64,000 nt of DNA from Xanthocytophaga agilis (GTDB lineage Bacteria; Bacteroidota; Bacteroidia; Cytophagales; 172606-1). The stretch covers positions 62,001 through 126,000 of the forward strand of contig NZ_JASJOU010000022.1 in assembly GCF_030068605.1 (NCBI RefSeq), written 5' to 3'. Positions within the stretch are counted from its first letter, which is position 1; every line of letters starts with the position of its first letter. The notes under the pieces were generated by a model. That model was not told the DNA's origin. It was given only the letters and a program-made list of their open reading frames with translations, and searched no databases. Below are positions 36,327 to 45,294 of this stretch, piece after piece. Both the position numbers and the translations under genes were made by a program.

Positions 36327-36360
36327 AATAGATTATATGGTGACATATAATCTATTTGCT
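36327..36360 (+). terminator. terminator-like hairpin after the Atu4866 gene
   Basis: A 13-bp perfect stem, AATAGATTATATG (36327-36339) with CATATAATCTATT (36344-36356), 4-base loop. It is AT-rich and lacks a strong T-tract, so termination is likely but not certain. Confidence 0.6.
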
Positions 36361-36427
36361 AATTTTATAGAAACCATTTTCAGCTGTATAACCTTATAGA
36401 ATCAACTAGCTGGATTATTGTACATGA

Positions 36428-36654
36428 TGAAGTTGTTTAGGATAATCTTATAAGGCTTCAAAGGCAGATTTAATACAAGTTCTATAAGAACTAAAAATAC
36501 ATGTGCTGCGCCTTCTTCCCATCGTTGGTGTTATCACCAACGAGTTGTTTCCCATCGTTCAGGTTGGTGATAACACCAACCTAGGGATTGAAATTAAGGC
36601 ACGCTACAAAATCTGCTCGTTGAGCTGGTTTAAAACTTATCCTAAACAACTTCA
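36428..36654. mobile_element. MITE-like element with perfect 18-bp terminal inverted repeats
   Basis: A 227-base non-coding element bounded by TGAAGTTGTTTAGGATAA (36428-36445) and its exact reverse complement (36637-36654). Inside are two nested hairpins, CGTTGGTG-TTAT-CACCAACG and GGTTGGTG-ATAA-CACCAACC. They can also pair with each other, and each follows a direct repeat TCCCATCGTT. No transposase is encoded and no clear target-site duplication is visible. The ends look like those of an IS-derived miniature element. It ends 16 bases before the AraC gene ATG, so it may supply or disturb that promoter. Confidence 0.75.
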
Positions 36655-36670
36655 ATAAAATTTGTTTTAT

Positions 36671-37567
36671 ATGATTGAGACCCTGGAAAATTTTTATCAG
36701 CAGAAGTTTAACTGGATGCCTGACAATTTAAAACAGGACATTGGACATTTCAATGTATTCAGACTGGAAGATTGTCTGGGACATGGAAGTACGCCAGTCA
36801 AGTATAGCAGAAGGGATTTTTATAAGGTTAGTTTGATCAGAGGAAAAAACAGATACCACTATGCTGATAAAAGTATTGAAATCTCAGGGTCGACACTGAT
36901 ATTTTTTAATCCCAGTGTGCCCTATACATGGGAGTCTCTGTCAGATGATAAAACAGGTTTCTTCTGTATCTTTAAAGAGTCGTTCTTTACAGAAAAGATG
37001 CGAGGCAATATCAATGAACTGCCTATGTTTATGCCAGGTGGAAAGCCCGCTTATCTATTAAACAAGACTCATGATAAACGGGTTAGTCAGATTTTTACCA
37101 AAATGCTGGATGAAATAGATTCAGAATATCGGTTTAAATATGACCTGTTACGTAATTATGTAACCGAACTGATTCACTATGCGCTAAAGATGGAGCCATC
37201 AGAGACACTGTATCAGCATCCTGATGCCAATACGCGTATTACGGCTATCTTTACAGAGTTGCTGGAGCGACAGTTCCCGATTGAGTCGCCTTCTCAACGG
37301 CTTTCGTTACGGTCGGCTACAGATTATGCCGAGCAGTTAGCTGTCCATGTAAATCATCTGAACCGGGCCATTCGATTGACTACCGGAAGAACAACTACTG
37401 AACACATTGCCGAACGGATTGTGAGTGAAGCAAAGGTATTGCTAAAACATACAGACTGGAACGTGGCTGAGATTAGTTACTGCTTAGGGTTTGAGGAGGC
37501 CGCCCATTTCAATAACTACTTTAAGAAACATACGCAACTAAATCCTACTTCTTTCAGGGCAATTTAA
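36671..37567 (+). CDS. AraC-family transcriptional regulator
   Basis: 298 residues from the ATG at 36671 (a TTG 9 bases upstream is less likely). The N-terminal half is a cupin-like ligand domain (YADKSIEISGSTLIFFNPSVPYTWE). The C-terminal two-helix-turn-helix domain has LAVHVNHLNRAIRLTTGRTTTEHIAERIVSEAK and the family signature NVAEISYCLGFEEAAHFNNYFKKHTQLNPTSFR. It lies downstream of the SDR/SDR/Atu4866 group on the same strand and probably regulates it. A MITE-like element abuts its start. Confidence 0.92.
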   Translation: MIETLENFYQQKFNWMPDNLKQDIGHFNVFRLEDCLGHGSTPVKYSRRDFYKVSLIRGKNRYHYADKSIEISGSTLIFFNPSVPYTWESLSDDKTGFFCIFKESFFTEKMRGNINELPMFMPGGKPAYLLNKTHDKRVSQIFTKMLDEIDSEYRFKYDLLRNYVTELIHYALKMEPSETLYQHPDANTRITAIFTELLERQFPIESPSQRLSLRSATDYAEQLAVHVNHLNRAIRLTTGRTTTEHIAERIVSEAKVLLKHTDWNVAEISYCLGFEEAAHFNNYFKKHTQLNPTSFRAI

Positions 37568-37701
37568 TGATATTATTAAGACTACATGATAGAAAAGTAA
37601 AGTGAAAACGTCTTATTTTATATAAAAGCTAAAAGTACTTAGTAATCTGGCTTTATTCTTGTGGCAAGAAGCGAAACATTTCTTATCACAAGTATTGGTA
37701 T

Positions 37702-38283
37702 ATGACTACTGAAGAACAATCGCTATCTGCTGATAATGCAGAGCCTATCTCTTCCACACACCCTCTCTGGTGGGTTCATGCTATTGCTTTTTCTTTGCTC
37801 ATTGCCTTTTTTCCAAGAGTAAATAGTATTCTGGCTCTCCTGTTATTTCTTGTAATTTTTATTCCCGGAGGAATTGGTTTTATTAATTTAATAAAAAGCT
37901 TTTTACTATCTCCTTACCGACGAGTACTACCAATTGTCGGGTGTCAGGCAATTATTGTAGGTATCTTTTTCCCTTTGATACGATATGCTAATTTAAGTCC
38001 AGTGAGTTATCTTTTTACAGTACAAGAATCTGGACCAATAAATTATCGTGGAACCGTGATGGCAGAGTATACCTATGTTTATAGTATATATACACTTGAG
38101 AACTGGGCCTACTTGATATATGCTATTGGGTCTTTCCTAATCTGGTTATATATACTTCAAAAGTACAAGCAATCCTATTTCGGCCACATGCTTTTTATCC
38201 ATTATTTTTTCGCATGTTTTGCGTTTGTTGCGATTATGCTTGGGCCTATGGATAGAGCCGTGGATGTATCCGCCAACTGGTAA
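37702..38283 (+). CDS. integral membrane protein of unknown function
   Basis: 193 residues, no family recognised. About five hydrophobic segments (residues 28-62, 75-92, 132-152, 160-185) predict an inner-membrane protein. The segment from ESGPINYRG to the start of YTYVYSIYTLENW probably lies outside the membrane. It stands alone between the AraC gene and the convergent dps gene, with a shared bidirectional terminator at 38352. Confidence 0.7.
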   Translation: MTTEEQSLSADNAEPISSTHPLWWVHAIAFSLLIAFFPRVNSILALLLFLVIFIPGGIGFINLIKSFLLSPYRRVLPIVGCQAIIVGIFFPLIRYANLSPVSYLFTVQESGPINYRGTVMAEYTYVYSIYTLENWAYLIYAIGSFLIWLYILQKYKQSYFGHMLFIHYFFACFAFVAIMLGPMDRAVDVSANW

Positions 38284-38351
38284 TTTACATATGACTTGAA
38301 TCAGGCAAAAATAATTTCCAAAAAGAAAATGAATAAAATACTTCCTATACG

Positions 38352-38401
38352 TCAAAAGCCACTTGTTCCTATCCATTTCTGGAAAGATAAGTGGCTTTTG
38401 A
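38352..38401. terminator. bidirectional terminator between convergent genes
   Basis: A 13-bp perfect stem, TCAAAAGCCACTT (38352-38364) with AAGTGGCTTTTGA (38389-38401). It lies between the membrane protein gene and the reverse-strand dps gene. Confidence 0.8.
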
Positions 38402-38428
38402 TAGCTTAGCTAGAAGAGACTTGTTCCA

Positions 38429-38923
38429 TTATTGCAGGTGTGCTCTCAGCATCCATGCCATCTTCTCATGCTGTTCCATCAGACTTGTCAGGAAGTCGTT
38501 GGTACCTGTATCATGAAAATTCTCATCTGCTTTTTCCAGATCTGTTCTCAATTGACGGATGATAGTTTCATGATCTTCCATCAGGTTACGGATCATATCA
38601 TCATCAGACGGAACCTCTCCGTAGTTTTCATTCAGACGAGTTGTCTTTTTAAATTGCTCCAGTGTACCAAACGCAAAATAACCCAGTTGGCGTACCCGCT
38701 CTGCTACCTGATCAATGATTTCCGCCAATTCAGTGTATTGGGTTTCAAAGAACAGATGAAGGTTATGGAAACGTGGACCGGTTACATTCCAGTGATAGTA
38801 TCGGGTTTTTGTATAAAGAACGAATTCATCTGAAAGCAGGTGATTCAGCAGTTGAGCTGTACCTGCGCGATTTTTCTCGTTAATTCCAATATTGGTGGTC
38901 GTTGATGGTTTGACAGTTGCCAT
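38429..38923 (-). CDS. dps: Dps-family ferritin-like DNA-protection protein
   Basis: 164 residues. Dps forms a 12-subunit shell that oxidises Fe2+ with H2O2, stores iron and shields DNA. The inter-subunit ferroxidase ligands are in place: His44, His56, Glu60 (Glu in place of the usual Asp), Asp71 and Glu75, with the E. coli Dps spacing (12, 4, 11, 4). Typical segments are YYHWNVTGPRFHNLHLFFE and the helix ending MEQHEKMAWMLRAHL. The N-terminal tail is short with only a few basic residues. A possible -7 box (TATTTTTG, reverse strand) lies at 39020-39027, without a good -33 partner. Confidence 0.95.
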   Translation of the reverse strand: MATVKPSTTTNIGINEKNRAGTAQLLNHLLSDEFVLYTKTRYYHWNVTGPRFHNLHLFFETQYTELAEIIDQVAERVRQLGYFAFGTLEQFKKTTRLNENYGEVPSDDDMIRNLMEDHETIIRQLRTDLEKADENFHDTGTNDFLTSLMEQHEKMAWMLRAHLQ

Positions 38924-39119
38924 AGATTTAAAAAGTTAAAAATGAATAATATTGAGTACCAGACAATTCAGATCTATCCAGTGTGATTTCTGTATCCGAG
39001 GCTAAAAATGCTTATTAAGCAAAAATAACCATTGTGCTGAATGTTTGGTTTGATTTCTGATAAATTATTTTGTCTGTTTAACAGATAGTTTCATAGTGTT
39101 GCTAAAACAGTATAAAAAA

Positions 39120-41768
39120 TCATTCCCATTCCCATGCATCATCATTGATCAGTTCTGCAATAACAGCAGTCCAGCCGGTTTGATGTGAGGCTCCTATACC
39201 TCTGCTAGTATCTCCATGGAAGTATTCGTAGAACAAGAGCAAATCCTGATTCTCGGGACGACTATAAAACGCTTCATGATCCTTATGTACTGGACGATTG
39301 CCTGCTGAATCTTTTTCAAAAATATGCACCATTCTTTCTGCCAGTGTGTTTGAAATTTCTCCCAAAGTCATCCAGTTGCCTGAACGTGTTGGAAATTCGA
39401 GTTTTACAGAATCGCCATAAAACTGATGATATTTTTTCAGGGCTTTGATTAGCAGATAATTGATTGGTGTCCATACAGGTCCACGCCAGTTTGAGTTTCC
39501 GCCAAACATATAGGACGTTGATTCACCCGGATCATAGCGAATCGTATGTTCTATCCCATCCAGATGAATAAAATAGGGATGTTGGTCATGGTATTTGGAT
39601 AACGCACGTATGCCCCCGGGTGCAAGAAACTCTTCTTCATCCAGCATAATTTCCAGTATGCCAATAAGCTTTTCTTTTGGAATCAGAGAAATCAGAATAT
39701 AGTCGCCATCTTTTGTCTCTTCATTGGGAAGATATTTTCCCGTTTTGATGCGATAATTCTTAAACCAGGCTATCCGTTTGATAAAGTCTGGCAAAGGAGT
39801 CATTTTCTTTACATCTATGATAGAGACTGCAAACAATACACTCAATCCTACCACAGAACGCACTTTCATAGGTATAGCTTCTCCATTGGGATGATACAAT
39901 ACATCATAAAAGAAATGATCCTTTTCATCCCACATTAATGCCTCATTCAGTGATTCTGCTATCAGCACATAATGTTCATAGAACTTGGTCGCTACATCCT
40001 CAAACGATTTGTCATAGACGGCAATTTCCAGTGCAATATCCATCATATTCAAGGCGTACATAGCCATCCAGCTGGTTCCGTCTACCTGTTCAATATGGCA
40101 ATTGGGAGGAATAGCACTTCTGTTGAGTACTCCAATATTATCCAAGCCGAGAAAGCCTCCTGAGAAGATATTGTTTCCATCTTCATCTTTGCGGTTTACC
40201 CACCAGGTAAAATTGATCAGCAGCTTTTGAAAGATTCGTTTCAGAAAATTGATATCGTGTTTGCCATGTATAGTTCGCTCAATCCGATACACAGAAAGAG
40301 CTGCCCAGGCATGCACAGGAGGATTCACATCCGAGAAGTTCCACTCATAGGCTGGAATCTGGCCCTCCGGATTCATATACCACTCACGAAGCATAAGAAT
40401 AAGCTGGTTTTTGGCAAAGGCAGGATCAATCAACCCAAAGGTGACACAATGAAAGGCCAGATCCCAGGCTGCATACCAGGGATATTCCCAGGTGTCAGGC
40501 ATGGAGATAATATCTTCATTTTTAATATATTTCCAGTTGGCATTGCGTCCATATTTCCGGCTTTCCGGAGGTACAGGCTGTCCATGATCACCATTCAGCC
40601 ACCGTTCCACATCATACTGGTAATATTGCTTACTCCATAATAACCCGGCAAAGGCTTGCCGCTGAATGTTTTTGGCGTCTTCGGTTGCATTCAGAGGTGC
40701 AAAGTACTGATAGAAAATATCTGCCTCTTGTTTACGCAACACAAACGTTTGTTCAATGCCTGCAAAAGGATCTCCCGCCAGCTTTTCTTTACTCAGTCGG
40801 AAATAAATCTTCTGGGAAGATTTGCCCGAAACCGTGACCCGATATACAGGCGCAAACTTGGTTCCTGATAGTTTATCTTTTAGTAATGTATTGTTTCCTT
40901 GGATGATCACATCGTGAAAAGCATCTTTCACATAGGGAGACGGATTGGGTACTCCAAATAAACGTTCGAGATTGGAGTCATTTTCTGTAAAAAGTAAGTC
41001 TTCGGCAGGTTTGGGAAAGTAAAAATGATAGGTGCCTATAAATCCATGAGTTATAGATACCATCTGCCAGTCAGCACCTGCCTCAGCTACCTGTATGGTG
41101 GGTCTGGGATGCAGGTCACCAGAAAGCCATCGGTTACGACACCAGAGAGTTGGCAATAGAGTAATATCGGCGGGTTCCTCGCTCTGATTAAACACCTCGA
41201 TCTCTATGCAGATATCTTCATGATCGTTCTTGGCATAGGTGACATACACATCAAAATATTTGTTTTCATTGAATATACCTGTATCCAGTAGTTCATATTC
41301 CGGATCTGATTTTCCCCGTTGTGCATTGGTACGGATTAAATCTTCATACGGGAATGCGTTCTGAGGATATTTGTATAGAAAACGCATATAGGAATGCGTT
41401 GGCGTATTATCCAGATAATAATAGAGTTCCTTACAATCTTCGCCATGGTTACCTTCCCCATTGGTAAGGCCAAACAGGCGTTCCTTTAATAGTGGATCTT
41501 TGCCATTCCAGAGAGTGAGAGCAAAACAGAGGTTTTGACCAAAATCCGAAATCCCTGCAATCCCATCTTCACCCCACCGATAAGCCCGTGCATGCGATTG
41601 TTTGAATGGAAAGTAGTTCCAGGCATTGCCATCACTACTATAATCTTCCCTTACTGTACCCCACTGTCGTTCAGCTAAATAAGGTCCCCATTTTTCGAGA
41701 GGTACAGGGTGGGTAGCGTTTTGATTGAGACGTTGTTGCTCTGCAGAAATAATTGTTTTGGCAGACAT
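39120..41768 (-). CDS. GH63-like (MGH1-type) alpha-glucosidase
   Basis: 882 residues, cytoplasmic (no signal peptide). The (alpha/alpha)6-barrel features of the GH63/MGH1-like family are visible: MSAKTIISAEQQRL...WGPYLAERQWGTVREDYSSDG at the N-terminus, DTWEYPWYAAWDLAFHCVTFGL (general-acid region, Asp in WDLAFH), EQVDGTSWMAMYALNM, and MFGGNSNWRGPVWTPINYLL with FHGDTSRGIGASHQTGWTAVIAELI near the C-terminus (region of the second acidic residue). Bacterial members are usually annotated as glucosidases acting on glucosides or compatible solutes such as mannosyl/glucosylglycerate. Exact substrate is uncertain. It is a monocistronic reverse-strand gene. Confidence 0.88.
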   Translation of the reverse strand: MSAKTIISAEQQRLNQNATHPVPLEKWGPYLAERQWGTVREDYSSDGNAWNYFPFKQSHARAYRWGEDGIAGISDFGQNLCFALTLWNGKDPLLKERLFGLTNGEGNHGEDCKELYYYLDNTPTHSYMRFLYKYPQNAFPYEDLIRTNAQRGKSDPEYELLDTGIFNENKYFDVYVTYAKNDHEDICIEIEVFNQSEEPADITLLPTLWCRNRWLSGDLHPRPTIQVAEAGADWQMVSITHGFIGTYHFYFPKPAEDLLFTENDSNLERLFGVPNPSPYVKDAFHDVIIQGNNTLLKDKLSGTKFAPVYRVTVSGKSSQKIYFRLSKEKLAGDPFAGIEQTFVLRKQEADIFYQYFAPLNATEDAKNIQRQAFAGLLWSKQYYQYDVERWLNGDHGQPVPPESRKYGRNANWKYIKNEDIISMPDTWEYPWYAAWDLAFHCVTFGLIDPAFAKNQLILMLREWYMNPEGQIPAYEWNFSDVNPPVHAWAALSVYRIERTIHGKHDINFLKRIFQKLLINFTWWVNRKDEDGNNIFSGGFLGLDNIGVLNRSAIPPNCHIEQVDGTSWMAMYALNMMDIALEIAVYDKSFEDVATKFYEHYVLIAESLNEALMWDEKDHFFYDVLYHPNGEAIPMKVRSVVGLSVLFAVSIIDVKKMTPLPDFIKRIAWFKNYRIKTGKYLPNEETKDGDYILISLIPKEKLIGILEIMLDEEEFLAPGGIRALSKYHDQHPYFIHLDGIEHTIRYDPGESTSYMFGGNSNWRGPVWTPINYLLIKALKKYHQFYGDSVKLEFPTRSGNWMTLGEISNTLAERMVHIFEKDSAGNRPVHKDHEAFYSRPENQDLLLFYEYFHGDTSRGIGASHQTGWTAVIAELINDDAWEWE

Positions 41769-42010
41769 AAGCTGGGTAAAGAATAGATTAAAATGTACTT
41801 ACTGACTATACTAAAGCTAACAGCCGGGCCACAACATACTAAATGATTGTCTGTATGCGGATACAGTGACTCATTTATTTTCTCAAGGATAGGTGATGTT
41901 TTGAATGGAAGAAGTAAGTAAATTGAAAAAAAACAGATTTGAAAGATGATCTACACGGTTCTGATGCTAGAGGATATACTTATATGAGGTACTGGTTCAA
42001 ATGGAAAGGA

Positions 42011-42164
42011 GCTGGTTCGAACGTCCGTTCGGACCTATCTTGACAGCAACGTCCGTTGCGTTGAGACAAATAGAGCCAAGTTCAGGTTTGTGATAGTACC
42101 CAAACAGGATTTTAACAACCAACGCAGCGGAAGCTGTTCTCAAAATGGGCACAAGCGTCCGCTC
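42011..42164. repeat. cluster of GTCC-loop hairpins in the glucosidase-pdxH spacer
   Basis: Three short inverted repeats share a central GTCC: CGAAC-GTCC-GTTCG, GCAAC-GTCC-GTTGC (both near 42018-42060) and AGC-GTCC-GCT (near 42153). The arms of the first two differ but each is self-complementary. A fragment ACAAATAGAGCC that also occurs in element B lies between them. This is in a 586-base gene-free stretch (41769-42354) that also holds element B copy 2. Confidence 0.5.
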
Positions 42165-42204
42165 AATGCTGTCAAGGTAAGAAAACCACTCAAACTACCA
42201 TCCC

Positions 42205-42318
42205 TGTCCTTCTGGAAGAAACTTGTGACAAATAGAGCTGCGTTCGGTTTTGGAGAGAAAGAATATTTTCCAAATCCAAAGGCCGTCGGTCTTGCCACGA
42301 GTTCCTTCCAGGAGGACA
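42205..42318 (+). repeat. dispersed element B, copy 2
   Basis: A 114-base copy bounded by TGTCCTTCTGGAA (42205-42217) and TTCCAGGAGGACA (42306-42318), inverted ends with one mismatch. It is colinear with 33834-33989 (shared GTGACAAATAGAGC, GAGAGAAAGAATATT, AAATCCAAAGGCCG and CTTGCCACG) but lacks the inner hairpin of that copy. No protein-coding signal is present. Confidence 0.8.
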
Positions 42319-42354
42319 GAGAGGAGGATTTTTCTTTATTTATAGCCCCTTTTA

Positions 42355-43011
42355 TTAAGGTGCTAGCCTTTGTTTGATCCAGGTGTGATCTTCTGTGAGT
42401 TTATAGACAATCCGGTCATGCAGGCGGCTGGGGCGACCTTGCCAGAACTCGAGCCAGTGGGGTAGTAACCGATAACCACCCCAGTGTGGAGGGCGGGGAA
42501 TGGGTTGATCTGTGCCGAATTTCTCTTCCAGTTGGTGTTGTTTTTCAGCCAGGATGTCTCTGCTTTCAATAACTGTACTTTGAGGCGAAGCCCAGGCACC
42601 AATCTGGCTTCCGCGTGGTCGACTTTGAAAATAGATATCAGACTCTGTATCAGAAACTTTTTCGATGTGTCCTTCAATGCGTAGTTGTCGTTCCAGTTCC
42701 GGCCAGAAAAAGGTCAGACTGGCAAATTCATGTCCTTTCATTTCCTGTCCTTTACGGCTTTCGTAGTTGGTAAAGAACGTAAATCCCTTTGAATCCAGCC
42801 CTTTTAGCAACACAATACGTCCGGATGGATGTCCTTCTGCGGATACTGTTGCCAGATGCATCGCATTCGGTTCGGGTACCTTGGCACCAATGGCTTCATT
42901 AAACCACTGCTGGAACTGAGCAAAAGGATCGTCCGAAGTAGTAGTTATATCCAGTTCTTTAAGGGTATATTCCTTGCGAATGTCAGCCAGTGAATGGAGG
43001 GGGGTATTCAT
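42355..43011 (-). CDS. pdxH: pyridoxamine 5'-phosphate oxidase
   Basis: 218 residues from the ATG at 43011. An upstream in-frame ATG would add 17 residues atypical for the family. The FMN-dependent enzyme oxidises pyridoxine/pyridoxamine 5'-phosphate to pyridoxal phosphate. Hallmarks are [65 protein letters not shown] and the C-terminal signature [25 protein letters not shown]. It is monocistronic and divergent from the DUF349 gene. Confidence 0.96.
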   Translation of the reverse strand: MNTPLHSLADIRKEYTLKELDITTTSDDPFAQFQQWFNEAIGAKVPEPNAMHLATVSAEGHPSGRIVLLKGLDSKGFTFFTNYESRKGQEMKGHEFASLTFFWPELERQLRIEGHIEKVSDTESDIYFQSRPRGSQIGAWASPQSTVIESRDILAEKQHQLEEKFGTDQPIPRPPHWGGYRLLPHWLEFWQGRPSRLHDRIVYKLTEDHTWIKQRLAP

Positions 43012-43122
43012 TTGTGTGAGTTTTTTTTTGTAAAAAATGGTTTTAATAAATAAAAGTAGCACCTTTGTACTGTAGACGAAGGCAAAAGTAATATTTTTTA
43101 AGCCTTATTCGAGTATTGGCAT

Positions 43123-43151
43123 TTGACAGAGATACTTTTTTACTAATTTTG
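43123..43151 (+). promoter_or_regulatory. Bacteroidota sigma-A promoter of the DUF349 gene
   Basis: TTG (43123-43125) and TAATTTTG (43144-43151, TAnnTTTG) separated by 18 bases, with the ATG 37 bases downstream. It is one of the best promoter matches in the window. Confidence 0.7.
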
Positions 43152-43188
43152 TAAATACTCAATACCCAAAGACCGAAACTGATTGAGA

Positions 43189-44991
43189 ATGAACACAGAA
43201 CAAATTAATGCGGAGAACGAAGAATTGGATAAAAGCCAGTCGGAAACGTTAGAAGCTGAACATGAGCATGTAGAAGAACATCACATCGATTACGCAAGTT
43301 TTACAAAGAAAGACTTTGTGAAGCTGGCTGAAGATGCTTTGGCCGGACAAGACCAAAAGCAGATCGATGAAGTGATGCGGCATGCCAAGCCAGTTTTTGA
43401 CGAGATGAAAGAAGTGGAAAAGAATCTTGCTCTGGAAAAATTCATTGCCAGTGGAGGAGACAAAGAGGACTTTGAGTATAAGTACGATGGCTTGACTGTA
43501 CGGTTTGAGAATCTGTGCCGCCAATTGAAAGAGAAAAAAGTGAAGTGGATTCAGGACCAGGAGCGTAGCAAAGAGCAAAATCTACAGGCAAAAGCTGCCT
43601 TACTGGAACGTCTGCGTCAACTAGTAGATAGCGAAGAAAGTAACGCCAGTGTGGCTGAATTGAAAAAGATTCAGGCAGAGTGGAAAACTACCGGACCTGT
43701 ACCTCAGGCTCAGGGACAGGAACTATGGGCTAACTTCAATGCCTTGGTTGAACGTTTTTACAGCAACCGAAGCATTTATTTTGAGCTCAAAGAACTGGAT
43801 CGTAAGAAGAACCTGGAGCTGAAGGCTGACATCTGTGAGAAAGCTGAAAAGTTAGCTCAGCAGGATGCTTCTTCATCTGTAGTAAAAGAGCTGAACGAGC
43901 TACATGAAGAGTTTAAACATGTAGGCCCTGTACCACGTGAAGAACAAGATGCCATCTGGCAACGGTTTAAAGCTGCTTCGGATGTTGTGTACAACAAGCG
44001 TAAGGAGCAAATGGAAAGTGTGCGTCAGCAGATGGAGCAGCATGTATCTGCCAAGCTTGCTTTGTGTACAGAGGTAGAGCCATACGCTGCCTTTCAGTCT
44101 GATAAAATCAGCGACTGGAACGATAAGACGAAAGAAATACTGGAAATACAAAAACGTTGGGATGCTATCGGCCTTCTGCCAAGAGAAAAAGCCAAAGAAA
44201 TAAACAAACGTTTCTGGGCTGCATTCAAACAGTTTTTTCATCATAAAAACGAGTTTTTCCGTCATCTGGAAGCTGCACGTGAAGAGAATCTGAAGATAAA
44301 AACGTCGTTGTGTGAGCAGGTAGAAGCACTGAAAGACAACGATGATTTTGAGGCTACTGCTGATAAAATCAAAGAATTACAACAACGCTGGAAAGAGGTT
44401 GGCCCAGTATCAGAGAAGTTCCGGGATGCGATCTTTGAACGGTTCAAACAAGCCTGTGATGCCTTCTTTGAGCGTCGTCGTGGACAACGGAACCAGACAG
44501 AGCGTGAGTTTGAGAAAAACCTGGAGGTAAAACTGAATATTTGTGCACAGATAGAAAAGCTGGCCGAAGAGAAGAGTACAGATGTGGCTGCTTTTGAAGC
44601 ACTGCGTGAACAATATGAAGCAGCAGGATTTGTGCCTCGTAAGAATATGGATTCTATCCGGAAGCGTTATTCTGAAGCAGTGAAGAAGTTCCTGGAGAAT
44701 ACACAAGGGCTATCTGATACAGAACGTGCTAAGGCTATTCTTACAAGTGAACTGAAGATTTCTAAGAATAATCCACATGCAGCTCGTGATCTGCAACGTA
44801 AAGAGCAAGCTATGCGCCGTAAGATTACTCAGCTGGAAAATGATATTGCCTTGTGGAAGAATAACCTGGAGTTTTTTGCTAATTCAAAAAATGCAGATGC
44901 TTTCCGGAAAGATTTTACCTCTAAGATTGAGGCAGCAGAGAAGGAACTGAGTGATCTGAAGCAACAAATTAAACTTTTTTATGATTTGTAA
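43189..44991 (+). CDS. DUF349 repeat protein
   Basis: 600 residues from the ATG at 43189 (a TTG 6 bases upstream is unlikely). After an acidic N-terminus (about 1-40) come at least five DUF349 helical repeats, recognisable by the recurring pattern W-x(2)-[IT]G-x-[VL]-P/S-x(n)-[DE]-x-[IL]W-x-[RK]F (AEWKTTGPVP, EEFKHVGPVPREEQDAIWQRF, KRWDAIGLLPREKAKEINKRF, QRWKEVGPVSEKF, EQYEAAGFVPRKNM). The C-terminus is a coiled coil. DUF349 proteins are mostly uncharacterised, widespread in Bacteroidota and rich in charged helices. Function is unknown. Confidence 0.92.
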   Translation: MNTEQINAENEELDKSQSETLEAEHEHVEEHHIDYASFTKKDFVKLAEDALAGQDQKQIDEVMRHAKPVFDEMKEVEKNLALEKFIASGGDKEDFEYKYDGLTVRFENLCRQLKEKKVKWIQDQERSKEQNLQAKAALLERLRQLVDSEESNASVAELKKIQAEWKTTGPVPQAQGQELWANFNALVERFYSNRSIYFELKELDRKKNLELKADICEKAEKLAQQDASSSVVKELNELHEEFKHVGPVPREEQDAIWQRFKAASDVVYNKRKEQMESVRQQMEQHVSAKLALCTEVEPYAAFQSDKISDWNDKTKEILEIQKRWDAIGLLPREKAKEINKRFWAAFKQFFHHKNEFFRHLEAAREENLKIKTSLCEQVEALKDNDDFEATADKIKELQQRWKEVGPVSEKFRDAIFERFKQACDAFFERRRGQRNQTEREFEKNLEVKLNICAQIEKLAEEKSTDVAAFEALREQYEAAGFVPRKNMDSIRKRYSEAVKKFLENTQGLSDTERAKAILTSELKISKNNPHAARDLQRKEQAMRRKITQLENDIALWKNNLEFFANSKNADAFRKDFTSKIEAAEKELSDLKQQIKLFYDL

Positions 44992-45056
44992 TGCTTTGTG
45001 AATGAATAAGTTGAGAAAAGTTTGAAAATTTTTTATAATTTTTTTTGAATCGACTC

Positions 45057-45087
45057 TTGACTCATATTACTCAAACGACTACTTTTG
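45057..45087 (+). promoter_or_regulatory. promoter of the tRNA-Thr gene
   Basis: TTG (45057-45059), a 20-base spacer, and TACTTTTG (45080-45087, TAnnTTTG). The mature tRNA 5' end lies 48 bases downstream. Confidence 0.7.
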
Positions 45088-45135
45088 CATCACAAATCCG
45101 GTACACGGACGAAGTAAATAAAACAAATAAGGAAA

Positions 45136-45208
<73 letters not shown>

Positions 45209-45218
45209 CCTAATTATC

Positions 45219-45256
45219 AAGCACTTAGCACCAAAAGCTAAGTGCTTTTTTGTTTT
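45219..45256 (+). terminator. terminator of the tRNA-Thr gene
   Basis: An 11-bp perfect stem, AAGCACTTAGC (45219-45229) with GCTAAGTGCTT (45237-45247), followed by TTTTGTTTTT. Confidence 0.92.
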
Positions 45257-45260
45257 TGGT

Positions 45261-45294
45261 TACACAATAGTTACACAAATGCATTTTGTGTAAC
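45261..45294. repeat. TTACACAA repeats and palindrome beside tRNA-Thr
   Basis: A 10-bp perfect inverted repeat, GTTACACAAA (45270-45279) with TTTGTGTAAC (45285-45294), preceded by a further direct TTACACAA (from 45260). The arrangement of direct and inverted short sites just outside a tRNA 3' end resembles integrase arm-type sites or the remnant of an attachment region. Confidence 0.45.
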
